64,000 bases of DNA. Source: Leucobacter komagatae. GTDB lineage: Bacteria > Actinomycetota > Actinomycetes > Actinomycetales > Microbacteriaceae. Below, in pieces: positions 16,541 to 25,757 of this stretch. The notes under the pieces were generated by a model. The model saw only the letters and a list, made by a program, of their open reading frames with translations, had not been told where the DNA came from and did no database searches. The translations under genes were made by a program, and so were the position numbers. The first letter of the stretch is position 1; the number at the start of each line of letters is the position of its first letter. The stretch spans positions 121,228 to 185,227 of the forward strand of contig NZ_JXSQ01000006.1 of the NCBI RefSeq assembly GCF_000834055.1, given 5' to 3'.

Positions 16541-17020
16541 ATGACCACCGACGCACACACACCGAAGTTCACCGGAGCGGTCGCCCAGATGGACCCCTCA
16601 GCTCGCGAGACCGGCTACACCGCACCAGGCGCACCGGGGGCACCGGGGGAACCGGGGCAGGCGTACGCGCCGCAGCAGCCGTACGCGCCACAGTTCGAGG
16701 CGCCCCAGGCGCAGCAGCCGGTCAATCCGCAGCTCGCCCCAGGAAAGCACGCCTACGGCTTCTCGATTGCGAGCTTCGTGCTCGGCATCGCGTCGATCAT
16801 CAGCGGCTGGACGCTCATCGCGCCGGTCGTCGGGCTGGTGCTCGGCTCGATTGCACTCAAGCGCAACACCCCTGAGCGCACACTGGCGCTCTGGGGCGTC
16901 TGGCTCAACGCAGCCATTCTCGCGCTGGCGGCACTCGGGATCATCCTCATGATCCTCCTCGCGTCATTCGGTGTCTTCACCGGGGTCGCAAGCGGGGCAT
17001 TCGCGGCTTTCGCGGCATAG
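16541..17020 (+). CDS. DUF4190-like small membrane protein
   Basis: 159 aa. Residues 1-65 are rich in Pro, Gly, Ala and Gln, with GAPGAPGEPGQ and 'YAPQQPYAPQ' repeats. Then come two membrane segments (about 72-105 and 125-150) with 'YGFSIASFVLGIASII' and 'LGSIALKRN', typical of DUF4190 proteins. The role is unknown; related proteins sit in the membrane with a disordered cytoplasmic arm. It stands alone, followed by a strong hairpin. Confidence 0.7.
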   Translation: MTTDAHTPKFTGAVAQMDPSARETGYTAPGAPGAPGEPGQAYAPQQPYAPQFEAPQAQQPVNPQLAPGKHAYGFSIASFVLGIASIISGWTLIAPVVGLVLGSIALKRNTPERTLALWGVWLNAAILALAALGIILMILLASFGVFTGVASGAFAAFAA

Positions 17021-17032
17021 CCCGTAGGCGGC

Positions 17033-17089
17033 GAGAACGCCCCTCACACCGCGAGCGGGTCCCTTCGGGGGCCCGCTCGCGGCGTTCTC
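17033..17089. terminator. Bidirectional terminator hairpin
   Basis: Nested arms GAGAACGC/GCGTTCTC (17033-17040, 17082-17089) and CCGCGAGCGGG/CCCGCTCGCGG (17049-17059, 17072-17082) form a long hairpin. It sits between the convergent DUF4190-like and BASS transporter genes. No T run follows, so it may work in both directions by structure. Confidence 0.6.
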
Positions 17090-17148
17090 CGGGCCCGCGC
17101 ACCGCAGGCGGGGGCACGCGCCACCTCGCACTGCCCGGCGCTACCCAG

Positions 17149-18153
17149 CTACCGCCCGGACCGCTCCTCGGAAACTCCGGCCACTTCGCGTGGCTTCGGC
17201 GGCTTCCGCGACCAGTAGCTCGCAAGCATCGCACCCGTGACGTTGTGCCAGACGGAGAAGAGTGCGGCGGGAAGCGCTGCCTCCGGCGTGAAGTGGGTGC
17301 GCGCAAGTCCCGCGGCGAGCCCCGAGTTCTGCATGCCCACCTCGAAGGTGACCGCGCGGCGCGCCGCCTCGTCGAGGCCCGCGAGCCGCGCCGCAACGTA
17401 GCCGAGGAGCAGCCCGAGCCCGTTGAGCGCCACCACCAGGCCGGCGACGATCAGCCCGGAGGTGAGGATCGTCTCAGCGCTACCAGCGACAACAGCGAGG
17501 ATCACGAGCGTGATGACGAGCACGGAGACGAGCGGAAGCCAGTCGATGATGCGGTCAACGAGCCCGGGCAGCAGCCGCCTCGTGAGCACGCCGACGATGA
17601 TCGGGATGATCACGATCTGCACGATCGAGATGAACATGCCGACGGTGTCGACCGCGAGGTAGGAGTTCGCGATCCACAGCACAATGAGCGGGGTGAGTAC
17701 GGGCGCAACAAGCGTCGACACCGAGGTCATCGCAACCGATAGCGCGACGTCACCCTTCGCGAGATAGACGATCACGTTCGACGCTGTCCCTCCGGGCGCG
17801 GCCGCAACAAGGATCACACCGACGGCGATCGCCGCTTCAAGGTTGAACACGCTCACCAGCAAGAGCGCGGCAAGCGGCATGATGATGAACTGGGCGAGCA
17901 CACCGATGAGCAACGGGATGGGGCGCTTGGCGACGAGCGCGAAGTCCGCCCCACGGAGTGTCATGCCCATGCCCAGCATGATGACCATGAGGAGCGGGTT
18001 GATGAACGGTGCAACGGGGAGAAACGCGCCGGGAACGAAGACGGCGACGGCCCCGGCAGCGAGGACGATCACGGGGAACCAGGTCCCCGCGATGCGACTC
18101 ACGCGTGCGCCGCGCGACTGAGCTGGTGGCTGAGGAACATCATCATTGCTCAT
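17149..18153 (-). CDS. Bile acid:sodium symporter (BASS) family transporter
   Basis: A 334-aa protein with about nine to ten hydrophobic segments. The crossover regions of the BASS fold are visible as 'AAAPGGTASNVIVYLAKGDVALS' and 'FEVGMQNSGLAAGLA'. Bacterial members move organic anions such as pantoate, pyruvate or steroid-like acids with Na+; the substrate here is unknown. It is monocistronic and convergent with the gene before it. Confidence 0.9.
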   Translation of the reverse strand: MSNDDVPQPPAQSRGARVSRIAGTWFPVIVLAAGAVAVFVPGAFLPVAPFINPLLMVIMLGMGMTLRGADFALVAKRPIPLLIGVLAQFIIMPLAALLLVSVFNLEAAIAVGVILVAAAPGGTASNVIVYLAKGDVALSVAMTSVSTLVAPVLTPLIVLWIANSYLAVDTVGMFISIVQIVIIPIIVGVLTRRLLPGLVDRIIDWLPLVSVLVITLVILAVVAGSAETILTSGLIVAGLVVALNGLGLLLGYVAARLAGLDEAARRAVTFEVGMQNSGLAAGLARTHFTPEAALPAALFSVWHNVTGAMLASYWSRKPPKPREVAGVSEERSGR

Positions 18154-18224
18154 GCATCCAGCATTGCACAGTGCTCAGCGGCTCGCACCAGTTCTGCGCG
18201 CGTGGCCCTTCGCCCCCGGCTGGC

Positions 18225-19139
18225 TCACGCGGCTCCGGCTGGCTCACGCGGCCCCGGCTCACGCGGCCCTGGCTCACGCGGCGGATACACCCAGGTCACC
18301 AACACCACAGAGATGATCATGAGCAGGAACCACGCGATGAACTTTTGCGGTGACACGAGCTCCCAGCCGTCCATCTGGTGCGGGTAGAGCCAGGCGCCGG
18401 CCCACGTGGCGATGTTCTCGGCGATCCAGATGAAGGCTGCGACGCCGGCGAACACGGCGAGCAGCGGCGCCCGCAACGTCACCCGGTATACGCGGAAGTG
18501 CATCTGGGTGCGCCACCACACGACGATCACCGCGGCCAACAGCACCCATCGCAAATCGATGATGAAGTGGTGCGAGAAGAAGTTCACGTAGATCAGCGCG
18601 GCGATCGCCGTCGTGAGCCAACGCGCAGGATAGCGAGAGAACCGCAGGTCGTGCAGCCGGTACACGCGCACCATATACGAGCCGACTGCCGCGTACATGA
18701 ATCCGCTGAAGAGCGGGACTGCACCAATCCGCAGGATCCCCTCACCCTCGTACGCCCACGATCCAACATCGGTTTTGAACAGTTCCATTGCGGTGCCGGT
18801 GATGTGGAACAGCATGATGACCCACAGCTCGCGCCCGGTCTCCAGCCGGAACGCGAGCAGCAACACCTGAATCACGATCGCGGCGATCGTGAGCGCGTCG
18901 TTGCGTGCGAGCACCGCGTCTTCCGGATACCACAGCCGTGCGGCGACAAGCACGACGAGCAGGAGGAACCCGAAGATGCACGCCCAGGCCTGCTTGAGAA
19001 CGAACACGACGCATTCGACGAGCACGGCACGAACGCCGCGCGCTGGCGCCCCGACGAGCAACCGGTTCGCGGCGCGGTCGATGGCGCGCTCGAGCCCCGT
19101 CAGTTCGTGTGGTGGCTCGCTGCGCTGCGCCCTACGCAT
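18225..19139 (-). CDS. DUF817 family integral membrane protein
   Basis: 304 aa with seven or eight membrane helices and the DUF817 hallmarks 'GRELWVIMLFHITGTAMELFKTDVGSW', 'PLFSGFMYAAVGSYM' and 'FIWIAENIATWAGAW'. The function is unknown. The ATG at 19139 overlaps the stop of the upstream lipoprotein gene by 8 nt, making it the last gene of the WXG/lipoprotein operon. The last 20 residues are a PREPG repeat encoded by about 15-bp DNA repeats (18226-18290), outside the conserved domain. Confidence 0.85.
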   Translation of the reverse strand: MRRAQRSEPPHELTGLERAIDRAANRLLVGAPARGVRAVLVECVVFVLKQAWACIFGFLLLVVLVAARLWYPEDAVLARNDALTIAAIVIQVLLLAFRLETGRELWVIMLFHITGTAMELFKTDVGSWAYEGEGILRIGAVPLFSGFMYAAVGSYMVRVYRLHDLRFSRYPARWLTTAIAALIYVNFFSHHFIIDLRWVLLAAVIVVWWRTQMHFRVYRVTLRAPLLAVFAGVAAFIWIAENIATWAGAWLYPHQMDGWELVSPQKFIAWFLLMIISVVLVTWVYPPREPGPREPGPREPAGAA

Positions 19140-19620
19140 CCGGAACGCAGCGGAACGTCGCCTCGATCGAGCCGCTGTGCTTCGGCACGCCGCTGAGATC
19201 GGGCTCGGGCCCAGGCTCCACGCCCGCAAGATCGACGAGCGCGACGCTGTCAGACTTCGCTGACACCACGTACTCGACCGAGCCGTCGTCGGCGGCGGCG
19301 GATCGCACGTCGGCACTGTCGGACTCGAAGTGCAGCAGCGACTTCTCGTCGAACAGGGCGACCTCGATCTGGCCCGGCTCGCCCTCGCTCACCGACAGTT
19401 GGTAGAACGGCTCGTCGGTGAACTGCAGACCGAATGCGCCGCCACCTGGAATGCACGCGATGTCTTTCGGCGTGAACGATTCCTTCGCGGTGGATCCGTC
19501 AGCCTCGTACGTGATCGTGACCGTCGAACTGCTCTGTGCGCAGCCCATAAGCAGCGCCGCTCCTGCGCACGCACCGGCTGCGACCAGCAGGGTGCGCGCG
19601 AACCCGCGCGAGCCCCTCAT
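19132..19620 (-). CDS. Putative lipoprotein of the WXG operon
   Basis: 162 aa with a signal peptide ending in the lipobox LMGC (about residue 27), then a secreted domain of about 135 aa with 'STVTITYEADG' and two further cysteines (IACIP and the C-terminal FRCVPDA) that could form a disulfide. I do not recognise the family. It resembles the operon's first lipoprotein in plan: lipobox, one beta domain and a C-terminal Cys motif (compare TMTCDPEGSE). The ATG at 19620 overlaps the WXG100 stop as ATGA. Confidence 0.75.
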   Translation of the reverse strand: MRGSRGFARTLLVAAGACAGAALLMGCAQSSSTVTITYEADGSTAKESFTPKDIACIPGGGAFGLQFTDEPFYQLSVSEGEPGQIEVALFDEKSLLHFESDSADVRSAAADDGSVEYVVSAKSDSVALVDLAGVEPGPEPDLSGVPKHSGSIEATFRCVPDA

Positions 19621-19904
19621 CGCTGCCACACTCCGCTGCGCCGGCGGTCAAAGTCAGTGAGGGCTGTTGCCGAAGAGCGAGCCTCAGAGGCCGCGCTCTT
19701 CGCGAGCGCCCGCAGCGTGTTCAGAGACGTCTGGGCGCGATTCATCGCAAGCCCAAAGGCGAGCCGCGCCTCTCCGTTCCACTGCCCCTGCAGTGTGGCC
19801 GTTCGCGCCTCGAGCTGGTCGAGCGTCGCCTGCATGAGCACGAGCTCGCGCTCGATGTTCTCGATCGCGCCGTGCGTTGCTGCGCTCTTCACACTTATCG
19901 CCAT
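19617..19904 (-). CDS. WXG100 family protein (ESAT-6-like)
   Basis: A 95-aa, mostly helical protein with WNG in 'LQGQWNGEARLAF' at the centre, the WXG turn joining two helices. WXG100 proteins are secreted by type VII (ESX) systems, usually as dimers. No classical YxxxD/E secretion signal is obvious at the C-terminus. It overlaps the 104-aa gene upstream by 10 nt and the lipoprotein gene downstream by 4 nt. No EccC ATPase is encoded in this window. Confidence 0.8.
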   Translation of the reverse strand: MAISVKSAATHGAIENIERELVLMQATLDQLEARTATLQGQWNGEARLAFGLAMNRAQTSLNTLRALAKSAASEARSSATALTDFDRRRSGVWQR

Positions 19905-20209
19905 CGCAGGTCTCCATTTCGTGTGTCGCCGGGCTCGGCACCGCCGCGAACCTCAGGGCGCACCGGGAAGAGGGTCGTGTCGAGCAGTGCCTCCGGGGGC
20001 TGCTCCCCGCGCAGCACCGCTGTAAGGGTGCGCTTCGCTTCCGCTGTGATGTCTGGGTTGGCGCTCGCCTGCTGGAGTTCCTCCCGCAGCATTCGCATGA
20101 TCTGTGCGCTTGGCGGAATCGACTCGAAAACGCGATGCTCGCGGGCGTCGGCCTCACGGTCTTGCGAGCGGAACATCGCCGCGATCTGGGCCTCGTCGAA
20201 GTCTTTCAC
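19895..20209 (-). CDS. Small hypothetical protein of the WXG operon
   Basis: 104 aa, charged and soluble, beginning with VKDFDEAQIAAMFRSQDREA. Its helical central part 'ESIPPSAQIMRMLREELQQASANPDITAEAKRTLTAVLRGEQPP' resembles no family I know. The GTG at 20209 overlaps the preceding stop as GTGA, which fixes the start. It could be a chaperone or partner of the large WXG-type protein or of the WXG100 protein; that is inferred from position only. Confidence 0.65.
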   Translation of the reverse strand: MKDFDEAQIAAMFRSQDREADAREHRVFESIPPSAQIMRMLREELQQASANPDITAEAKRTLTAVLRGEQPPEALLDTTLFPVRPEVRGGAEPGDTRNGDLRWR

Positions 20210-21342
20210 GAGGTCTCCGCCATCACCGGAACGTGCAGCTTCGATGTGAAGTCGTCCATCGACGTCGTAAGACCCCGAATCACGCTCAGCCCCTGCTTGA
20301 TCGTCTGCAGCTTCTGCACGTGGTCGTTGATCTTGCTCCAGAGTCGCCACGCGTTGAGCATCGCTGCCCCGGCTGCCGTCTTACTCAGCACCTCCGTGAA
20401 CGGGTTCTTACCGCCAGCGGCGAGAGTGATCGCCGCGATCACCACGGAGTCTCTGAAGCCGTCAATCACGCCGGCAACGACCTCCGCGGCGTCCTTCACT
20501 GCGTCGCAGTACTCGTTGATCGCCGTGGCCGCCTTCGCTGCGCCGTCACGGGCCCCGGCAATGCCGGCGAGCATTTCGTCGAAGTAGGCGCTCGCGCTGT
20601 TTGCCGAGTGCCCCTGCCAGTACACGAGCACTGCGCCGACGTTGGAAGTCATTGCGGAGTGGGCATCGCCGAGAAACTTCGACGTTCCCTGCAACCGGGC
20701 AGCGTGGGCGCGGAGCGCACCCCAGTCGCCGCCGAAGCCGGAGAGCACCGTCTCACGGAAGCTTGTCGCACCGATGTGCTCAAGCACAACGGACACCCAC
20801 TCCGACGGGCTCGCGAGATCTCCAGGCAGGAGCCGCTTCGTGAAGTCGGAGGCACCGTCGAAGGCGCCGGGGCCAGCGTCGAGATAGAAGCGTGCACCGC
20901 CGCCGGTGTTCGGCAGGTACAGCGGTGCGTCAACAGAGTCCCACCGATCTGACTCCGGCGCGAGGGTCCCAGACCCCTTGCCGTAGCTGCCACCACCGTA
21001 CGGGTCGAAACCGTTGTACTCCGTCGGCGAATACTTGTCGATCCGCGCGGCCTGGGCGAGATCGATCGTGCGCCCCTCGCGCGCGACATCCCGCAGCTCG
21101 GCAGCGACCCCGGCAATTACGTTTTGCATATGCGCGATCCACTTGAGCACCCCGGTGTGCATCTCGCCGAAGCGACCAATCGCGTAGTTGAAAATCTCGG
21201 CGTTGTCAGAGGTGTACGGCACGATGAGTTTGAGTTCGTCGTTCATCCCGGCGAGGGCGCCCTGCCACTGTTCAAAGCCGCCAGCCTGCTGTTCAAGACC
21301 GGCGGGAAGCAGCCAGAAATCGTTGGGATTCGAACCGGTCAT
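20206..21342 (-). CDS. Large WXG/ESX-type helical protein
   Basis: 378 aa. After 'MTGSNPNDFWLLPAGLEQQ' come helical stretches and a Gly/Tyr-rich linker (about 100-150). The second half (about 190-300) has 'VYWQGHSANSASAYFDEMLAGIAGARDGAAKA', a WXG-like turn followed by a long helix, as in the N-terminal domains of ESX substrates and polymorphic toxins. A hydrophobic stretch near 'VVIAAITLAAGGKNPFTEVLSKTA' follows. I see no toxin domain; the C-terminus is short. It starts within the stop of the first lipoprotein gene (ATGA). Confidence 0.7.
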   Translation of the reverse strand: MTGSNPNDFWLLPAGLEQQAGGFEQWQGALAGMNDELKLIVPYTSDNAEIFNYAIGRFGEMHTGVLKWIAHMQNVIAGVAAELRDVAREGRTIDLAQAARIDKYSPTEYNGFDPYGGGSYGKGSGTLAPESDRWDSVDAPLYLPNTGGGARFYLDAGPGAFDGASDFTKRLLPGDLASPSEWVSVVLEHIGATSFRETVLSGFGGDWGALRAHAARLQGTSKFLGDAHSAMTSNVGAVLVYWQGHSANSASAYFDEMLAGIAGARDGAAKAATAINEYCDAVKDAAEVVAGVIDGFRDSVVIAAITLAAGGKNPFTEVLSKTAAGAAMLNAWRLWSKINDHVQKLQTIKQGLSVIRGLTTSMDDFTSKLHVPVMAETS

Positions 21343-21923
21343 TCGCTGCCCTCCGGGTCACAGGTCATGGTGAATGAGGCGGTGGCTTCGACCTGCTCGA
21401 AACTCGTGAGGTCACTCTGCGAGACTCGCCCGCCGGCCAGGTCCCCGGCCGGGGCAACCCAGGCATCACCACTCGCGTCATTGGCCCAAACGGTGTCGCC
21501 CGTCGCCGTTTCCGTGCGCACGACCTCGCCCGCACCCTGAAAGCTCACGGCGAACTCGCCCGTCGCCCACGCCATGATGCTCGCCTGCTCGCCGCCATCT
21601 TTCGCGGCGCTGACGCCCGCGTCGGTGAGCGGATCAGACGAGGTGAACATGTGAGTCGGGCCCGCATCACAGAAGCTTCTGTCGGGGGTGCCAGACACCG
21701 TGTGCTCGACGCCCTCCAGCTCGAAGGTGATTTCCACGAGCGGGGCGGGCCCAACCGCGGGTTCCGTCTTCGACTTCGCCTTCGCCGACTGCTCAGACTG
21801 CTCCGACTGATCGGCAGACCCGGGCGTCTCGCCGCCAGCCTGTGGCGCACACCCCATGAGAGCGAGCGCGCCGACGCACGCCAGCCCGATAGCCGAAACT
21901 CTCGCCGAGGTTGTGCTGATCAT
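21339..21923 (-). CDS. Putative lipoprotein, first gene of the WXG operon
   Basis: 194 aa. The signal peptide ends with lipobox LMGC (about residues 22-25). Residues 26-55 are a Ser/Glu/Gln/Lys-rich linker with repeated SEQ, then a beta-rich secreted domain ('VEITFELEGVEHTVSGTPDRSFCDAG', C-terminal 'FTMTCDPEGSE'). The family is unknown. It probably displays on the outer membrane face a partner of the secreted WXG proteins encoded behind it. It is the promoter-proximal gene of a five- or six-gene overlapping operon. Confidence 0.75.
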   Translation of the reverse strand: MISTTSARVSAIGLACVGALALMGCAPQAGGETPGSADQSEQSEQSAKAKSKTEPAVGPAPLVEITFELEGVEHTVSGTPDRSFCDAGPTHMFTSSDPLTDAGVSAAKDGGEQASIMAWATGEFAVSFQGAGEVVRTETATGDTVWANDASGDAWVAPAGDLAGGRVSQSDLTSFEQVEATASFTMTCDPEGSE

Positions 21924-22011
21924 AGTGTCGCCAGTGTACTGACTGGGGCTGAGGCATAGGTGTGCTGTCTCGCAGGAATGCTGAGCGCCCCGCGACGGCA
22001 GCCACGACTCA

Positions 22012-22080
22012 ACTCCATGTCAGTTTGCGCCACGAAACGGAACCAAAACAGCGACTTCGCGGGGCAAAGTGACATGAAGT
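22012..22080. repeat. Imperfect inverted repeat, 20-bp arms
   Basis: ACTCCATGTCAGTTTGCGCC (22012-22031) pairs with the complement of GGGGCAAAGTGACATGAAGT (22061-22080) at 17 of 20 positions, around a 29-bp loop. It lies in the 292-bp gap between the der terminus and the WXG operon, which otherwise holds no gene. It may be a repeat element or a transcript-end structure. Confidence 0.65.
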
Positions 22081-22215
22081 TCGCGGGGGGGGCCACGGAG
22101 CCGGCGCGGGAGCCCCGCGCGCGCCGTCGCGGCAGCCCACGCCGCGGCCCGCGGCGCAGCGCGCGCCGGAGCATCCCCGGCAGCCGGAAAGGGCTGCCGG
22201 GGAGGCCGCAACCGT

Positions 22216-23790
22216 CTAGCGGCGCTCCCGCTTCTCGCGGACGCGCACGTTGATCTGGATCGGCGTGCCCTCGAAACCGTAGGTTTCGCGCAGGCGGCGC
22301 TGGATGAATCGGCGGTAGCCGGGATCCAGGAAGCCGGAGGTGAACAGCACGAACGTCGGCGGGCGGTTCTGCACCTGCGTGCCGAACAGCACGCGTGGCT
22401 GCTTGCCACCGCGCAGCGGGTGCGGGTGCTCCTGCACGAGCTCTGCGAGGAACGCGTTGAACTTCGCGGTCGGAACGCGGGTATCCCACGATTCGAGCGC
22501 CGCGTCGAGCGCGGGAACGAGCTTCTCGAGGTGGCGCCCGGTGCGGGCCGAAATGTTTACGCGCGGAGCCCAGTCGACGTGCGCGAGGTCCTGCTCGATT
22601 TCACGCTCCAGGTACCGGCGGCGCTCATCGTCAAGCATGTCCCACTTGTTGAACGCGAGCACCAGCGCACGACCCGATTCGAGCACGAGGTCGATGATGC
22701 GCAGGTCCTGGTCGCTGATCTCCTGCGTGACGTCGATCAGCACGACGGCGACCTCAGCCTTTTCGAGGGCTGCTGAGGTGCGGAGCGTCGCGTAGAAGTC
22801 GGCGCCCTTCTGCAGGTGCACGCGGCGGCGGATACCGGCGGTGTCGACAAAGGTCCACACGCGGCCAGCGATCTCCACCTGCTCGTCAACCGGGTCGCGG
22901 GTGGTGCCAGCGATCTCGTTCACGACAACGCGCTCTTCACCGGCAGCCTTGTTCAGCAAGCTCGACTTGCCAACGTTCGGGCGGCCAAGCAGCGCGACGC
23001 GGCGCGGGCCCGCGAGCTTGGGCTGTGCGACAGCCGAAACCTCGGGGAGCGTCTTCATGACGTCGTCAAGCAGGTCGGCGACGCCGCGACCGTGCAGTGC
23101 AGACACCGCGCGGGGCTCACCGAGCCCGAGCGACCACAGTGCTGCGACCTCGGGGTCGAGCACTGAATCGTCCACCTTGTTCGCGACGAGGAACACTGGC
23201 TTGTTCGAACGGCGCAGCATCTGCACGACGCGCTCGTCGGTCGCGGTCGCGCCGACGCGCGAGTCCACAACGAACAGCACGACGTCACACAGCTCGATCG
23301 CTACCTCGGCCTGCAGCGCGACGGACGCGTCGATGCCGCGGGCGTCAGGCTCCCACCCGCCCGTGTCGACCAGCGAGAAGCGCCTGTCGTTCCACAGCGC
23401 AGGGTAGGTCACGCGGTCGCGTGTGACACCTGGGATGTCCTCAACGACGGCCTCGCGCCGGCCAAGGATACGGTTCACGAGCGCGGACTTGCCGACGTTC
23501 GGGCGACCGACAATGGCGACGACGGGGAATGCCTCGAGGCTCGGCTCGGCGAAGCCGATGAACTCGCCGTCCGCTGTGAGGATGTCGCGGTCGTCGTCTT
23601 CAAGCTCGAACGCGTCGAGGGTTGAGCGCATCGAGCGCAGTCGCTCCTCGTCGGTCACCTCGCCGTCGAAGTCGGCGTCTGCTGCGCCCTGGGCACCATC
23701 GAAGTCGGCGGTCTCTTCAGCTACGCCCTCGCCCGAAATAATCTCGCTCGGGTCGATCTTCGAGAGATCAAATTCTTGTTCTTCGTTCAT
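22216..23790 (-). CDS. Ribosome biogenesis GTPase Der (EngA)
   Basis: 524 aa with two tandem GTPase domains and a C-terminal KH-like domain that acts in 50S subunit assembly. G1 motifs are GRPNVGKSA (about 94-102) and [10 protein letters not shown]4 motifs are NKVD and NKWD; the DTGG and DTAG G3 motifs are intact. An acidic N-terminal extension of about 85 residues, common in actinobacterial Der, precedes the first domain. The ATG overlaps the cmk stop (ATGA). It ends the tyrA-cmk-der operon. Confidence 0.97.
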   Translation of the reverse strand: MNEEQEFDLSKIDPSEIISGEGVAEETADFDGAQGAADADFDGEVTDEERLRSMRSTLDAFELEDDDRDILTADGEFIGFAEPSLEAFPVVAIVGRPNVGKSALVNRILGRREAVVEDIPGVTRDRVTYPALWNDRRFSLVDTGGWEPDARGIDASVALQAEVAIELCDVVLFVVDSRVGATATDERVVQMLRRSNKPVFLVANKVDDSVLDPEVAALWSLGLGEPRAVSALHGRGVADLLDDVMKTLPEVSAVAQPKLAGPRRVALLGRPNVGKSSLLNKAAGEERVVVNEIAGTTRDPVDEQVEIAGRVWTFVDTAGIRRRVHLQKGADFYATLRTSAALEKAEVAVVLIDVTQEISDQDLRIIDLVLESGRALVLAFNKWDMLDDERRRYLEREIEQDLAHVDWAPRVNISARTGRHLEKLVPALDAALESWDTRVPTAKFNAFLAELVQEHPHPLRGGKQPRVLFGTQVQNRPPTFVLFTSGFLDPGYRRFIQRRLRETYGFEGTPIQINVRVREKRERR

Positions 23791-24518
23791 CTCTGTTCCT
23801 TGTCGTTCGATGGGCGGGCCCTGCGGGCCTCGTCGACGGTGTCGATCACAGCTTGGATCGACTGCCCAAAGTTCATGTCGCTCGTGTCGATGAGCGTGAC
23901 CCCAGGGGCTGGGGTGAGGAAATTGACGACTGCGGCGTCCTTCGCGTCGCGCGCCATAATGTCTGCGAGGACCTGCTCGTGGCTCTCGCCAACGAGTTCG
24001 CCAGCTCGCCGTGTCGCCCGCACCTCTGGCGATGCGGTCATGAGGATCCGCACGGGTGCGTCCGGCGCGACAACGGTGGTGATGTCGCGCCCCTCAATGA
24101 CCACGCCGGGGAGTCCAGATGCTGCGACGATCTCGCGGAACATGTTGTTCAAGCGCACCCGAACGTCGGGGTGCTTCGAGATGCGGCTCACCTGGGCAGA
24201 GATCTCCGGGGTGCGGATCACCGCTGACACGTCGTGTGCTTCTGTCCCGCCAGGCAGCGTGACCTGGACGCGCTGCTCGCCGCGCAGCGAGATCGTGTAG
24301 ATCCACTCGTCGAGCAGGGCGAGCACGGCTGGCTCGGAGTCCGGGTCGACCGCGGTCTCCCTGCATGCCCACGCGAGCGCGCGGTATGCGGCGCCGGTGT
24401 CGAGTATCCCGAAGTCCATCTGCTCGGCCGCGGCGCGCGAGACGCTCGACTTTCCGCTGCCTGCGGGTCCGTCGATCGCGACAAGGATGGGGTCGAGTGT
24501 TTCGGGGGTCGTGCCCAT
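23787..24518 (-). CDS. Cytidylate kinase
   Basis: A 243-aa kinase that phosphorylates CMP and dCMP. It has the P-loop [12 protein letters not shown], then '[11 protein letters not shown]', '[25 protein letters not shown]' and the lid region 'RATRRAGE'. The ATG at 24518 is preferred: it overlaps the tyrA stop (TGATG) and has GGAG 9 nt upstream; an ATG at 24533 would add five residues. It sits between tyrA and der, its standard place in Actinobacteria. Confidence 0.96.
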   Translation of the reverse strand: MGTTPETLDPILVAIDGPAGSGKSSVSRAAAEQMDFGILDTGAAYRALAWACRETAVDPDSEPAVLALLDEWIYTISLRGEQRVQVTLPGGTEAHDVSAVIRTPEISAQVSRISKHPDVRVRLNNMFREIVAASGLPGVVIEGRDITTVVAPDAPVRILMTASPEVRATRRAGELVGESHEQVLADIMARDAKDAAVVNFLTPAPGVTLIDTSDMNFGQSIQAVIDTVDEARRARPSNDKEQR

Positions 24519-25606
24519 CACAGTGTTCTCCATCCGCGCTCGGTCAAGTCAACGACCGCTCGTTCGGCGGCCTCGGGCAGCACGGCGATCTCCGCAAAGC
24601 CAATCTGTGCGCCAGGCGAGTGCTCAAGGCGCAAGTCTTCCATGTTAATACCGAGTTCTCCGAGTTCGGTGAGCAGCCGCCCGAGTTCGCCCGGCGTATC
24701 GTCAATGAGCACGGTGATGGTGACGAATCGTTCAGACGATCCGTGCTTGCCTGGGATCCTTCCGACGCCGCGGGAGCCAGCGGCGAGGAGGTCGGCGACG
24801 CTGCGCTTCGCACCGGGGGCGTCGACGTCACGGAGCGCGTCAGTGAAGGTGGCAAGGTCTGCTGCGAACGCGTCGAGCAGCTCGATGACGGGGCCGCGGT
24901 TTGCGCCGAGGATCTGCACCCAGAGCTCCGGGTCGCTCGCGGCGATGCGGGTGGTGTCGCGCAGCCCTCCCCCAGCAAGATCTATGGCCTGCTCGGCTGC
25001 CGGCACGAGTCTCGCGGCGAGCAGGCTCGACACGACCTGCGGCAGGTGCGAGACGAGCCCAACGGAGCGGTCGTGTTCGGCGGGGGTCATCTCAACGAGT
25101 ACGCCGCCGAGGTCGAGCGCGATGGCTTCGACGAGGGCGAGCGCTCCGGCAGGGGTGTCGCTGTCGCGGCAGATCACCCACGGGCGTGCGGTGAAGAGGT
25201 CTGCTCGCGCCATGATGGCGCCACCGCGCTCGCGGCCCGCCATGGGGTGGGAGCCGACGTAGTTTTTGAGTGGCACCCCGCGCCTGACGAGTTCAAGGTA
25301 CGGGGCAAGTTTGACGCTTGCAACGTCGGTGACGACGGCGTCGGGGAACGCTGCGAGCGCGCGCTCGACGGCGTCTGCCGTGACGTCTGGCGGGGTGGCT
25401 ACGACGACGACGGCTGGTTCCGGGTCGCTCTCTTCCCTGACGCGTCCGGCCCCGTAGTCTGCGGCGAGCGCAACCGCGGTCGGTGAGACATCCTCGAGCG
25501 TGACGTCGACGCCGCGCTCGCGGAGACCGAGTCCGACGCTTGCGCCGAGGAGTCCGGCGCCCACGACGTGCACGGTGCCGCGGACGCGGGATTCAAGTTC
25601 ATTCAT
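24518..25606 (-). CDS. Prephenate dehydrogenase
   Basis: 362 aa. The N-terminal NAD-binding domain has 'VHVVGAGLLGASVGLGLRERG', the helical domain has 'GSHPMAGRE' and 'EHDRSVGLVSHLPQ', and a C-terminal ACT domain ('VTITVLIDDTPGELGRLLTELGELGINMEDLRLE') suggests feedback control by tyrosine. It makes 4-hydroxyphenylpyruvate in tyrosine biosynthesis. The start at 25606 gives the usual N-terminus; the longer frame is intergenic. In many relatives it directly follows rluB; here it is about 20 kb away from it. Confidence 0.95.
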   Translation of the reverse strand: MNELESRVRGTVHVVGAGLLGASVGLGLRERGVDVTLEDVSPTAVALAADYGAGRVREESDPEPAVVVVATPPDVTADAVERALAAFPDAVVTDVASVKLAPYLELVRRGVPLKNYVGSHPMAGRERGGAIMARADLFTARPWVICRDSDTPAGALALVEAIALDLGGVLVEMTPAEHDRSVGLVSHLPQVVSSLLAARLVPAAEQAIDLAGGGLRDTTRIAASDPELWVQILGANRGPVIELLDAFAADLATFTDALRDVDAPGAKRSVADLLAAGSRGVGRIPGKHGSSERFVTITVLIDDTPGELGRLLTELGELGINMEDLRLEHSPGAQIGFAEIAVLPEAAERAVVDLTERGWRTL

Positions 25607-25757
25607 CGCGGGTGGGGTCTCCGTTCGGGGCGCTGCGGGCGCGAAGCGTGCGCCTGGAGATGAAACTCCCTTGATTTTAGCGGGTTTTCCGGGCAGTTGC
25701 CTCGCTGCTGTCGCTGGGCCGTTTCGGGGCGGAGTCACGGGTATGCCGAGGCCTTCT

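Noticed and set aside
21960..22253. Plus-strand 97-aa frame between the WXG operon and der
   Set aside because: It crosses the inverted repeat and the der stop, is mostly Arg/Pro/Gly and has no start signal.
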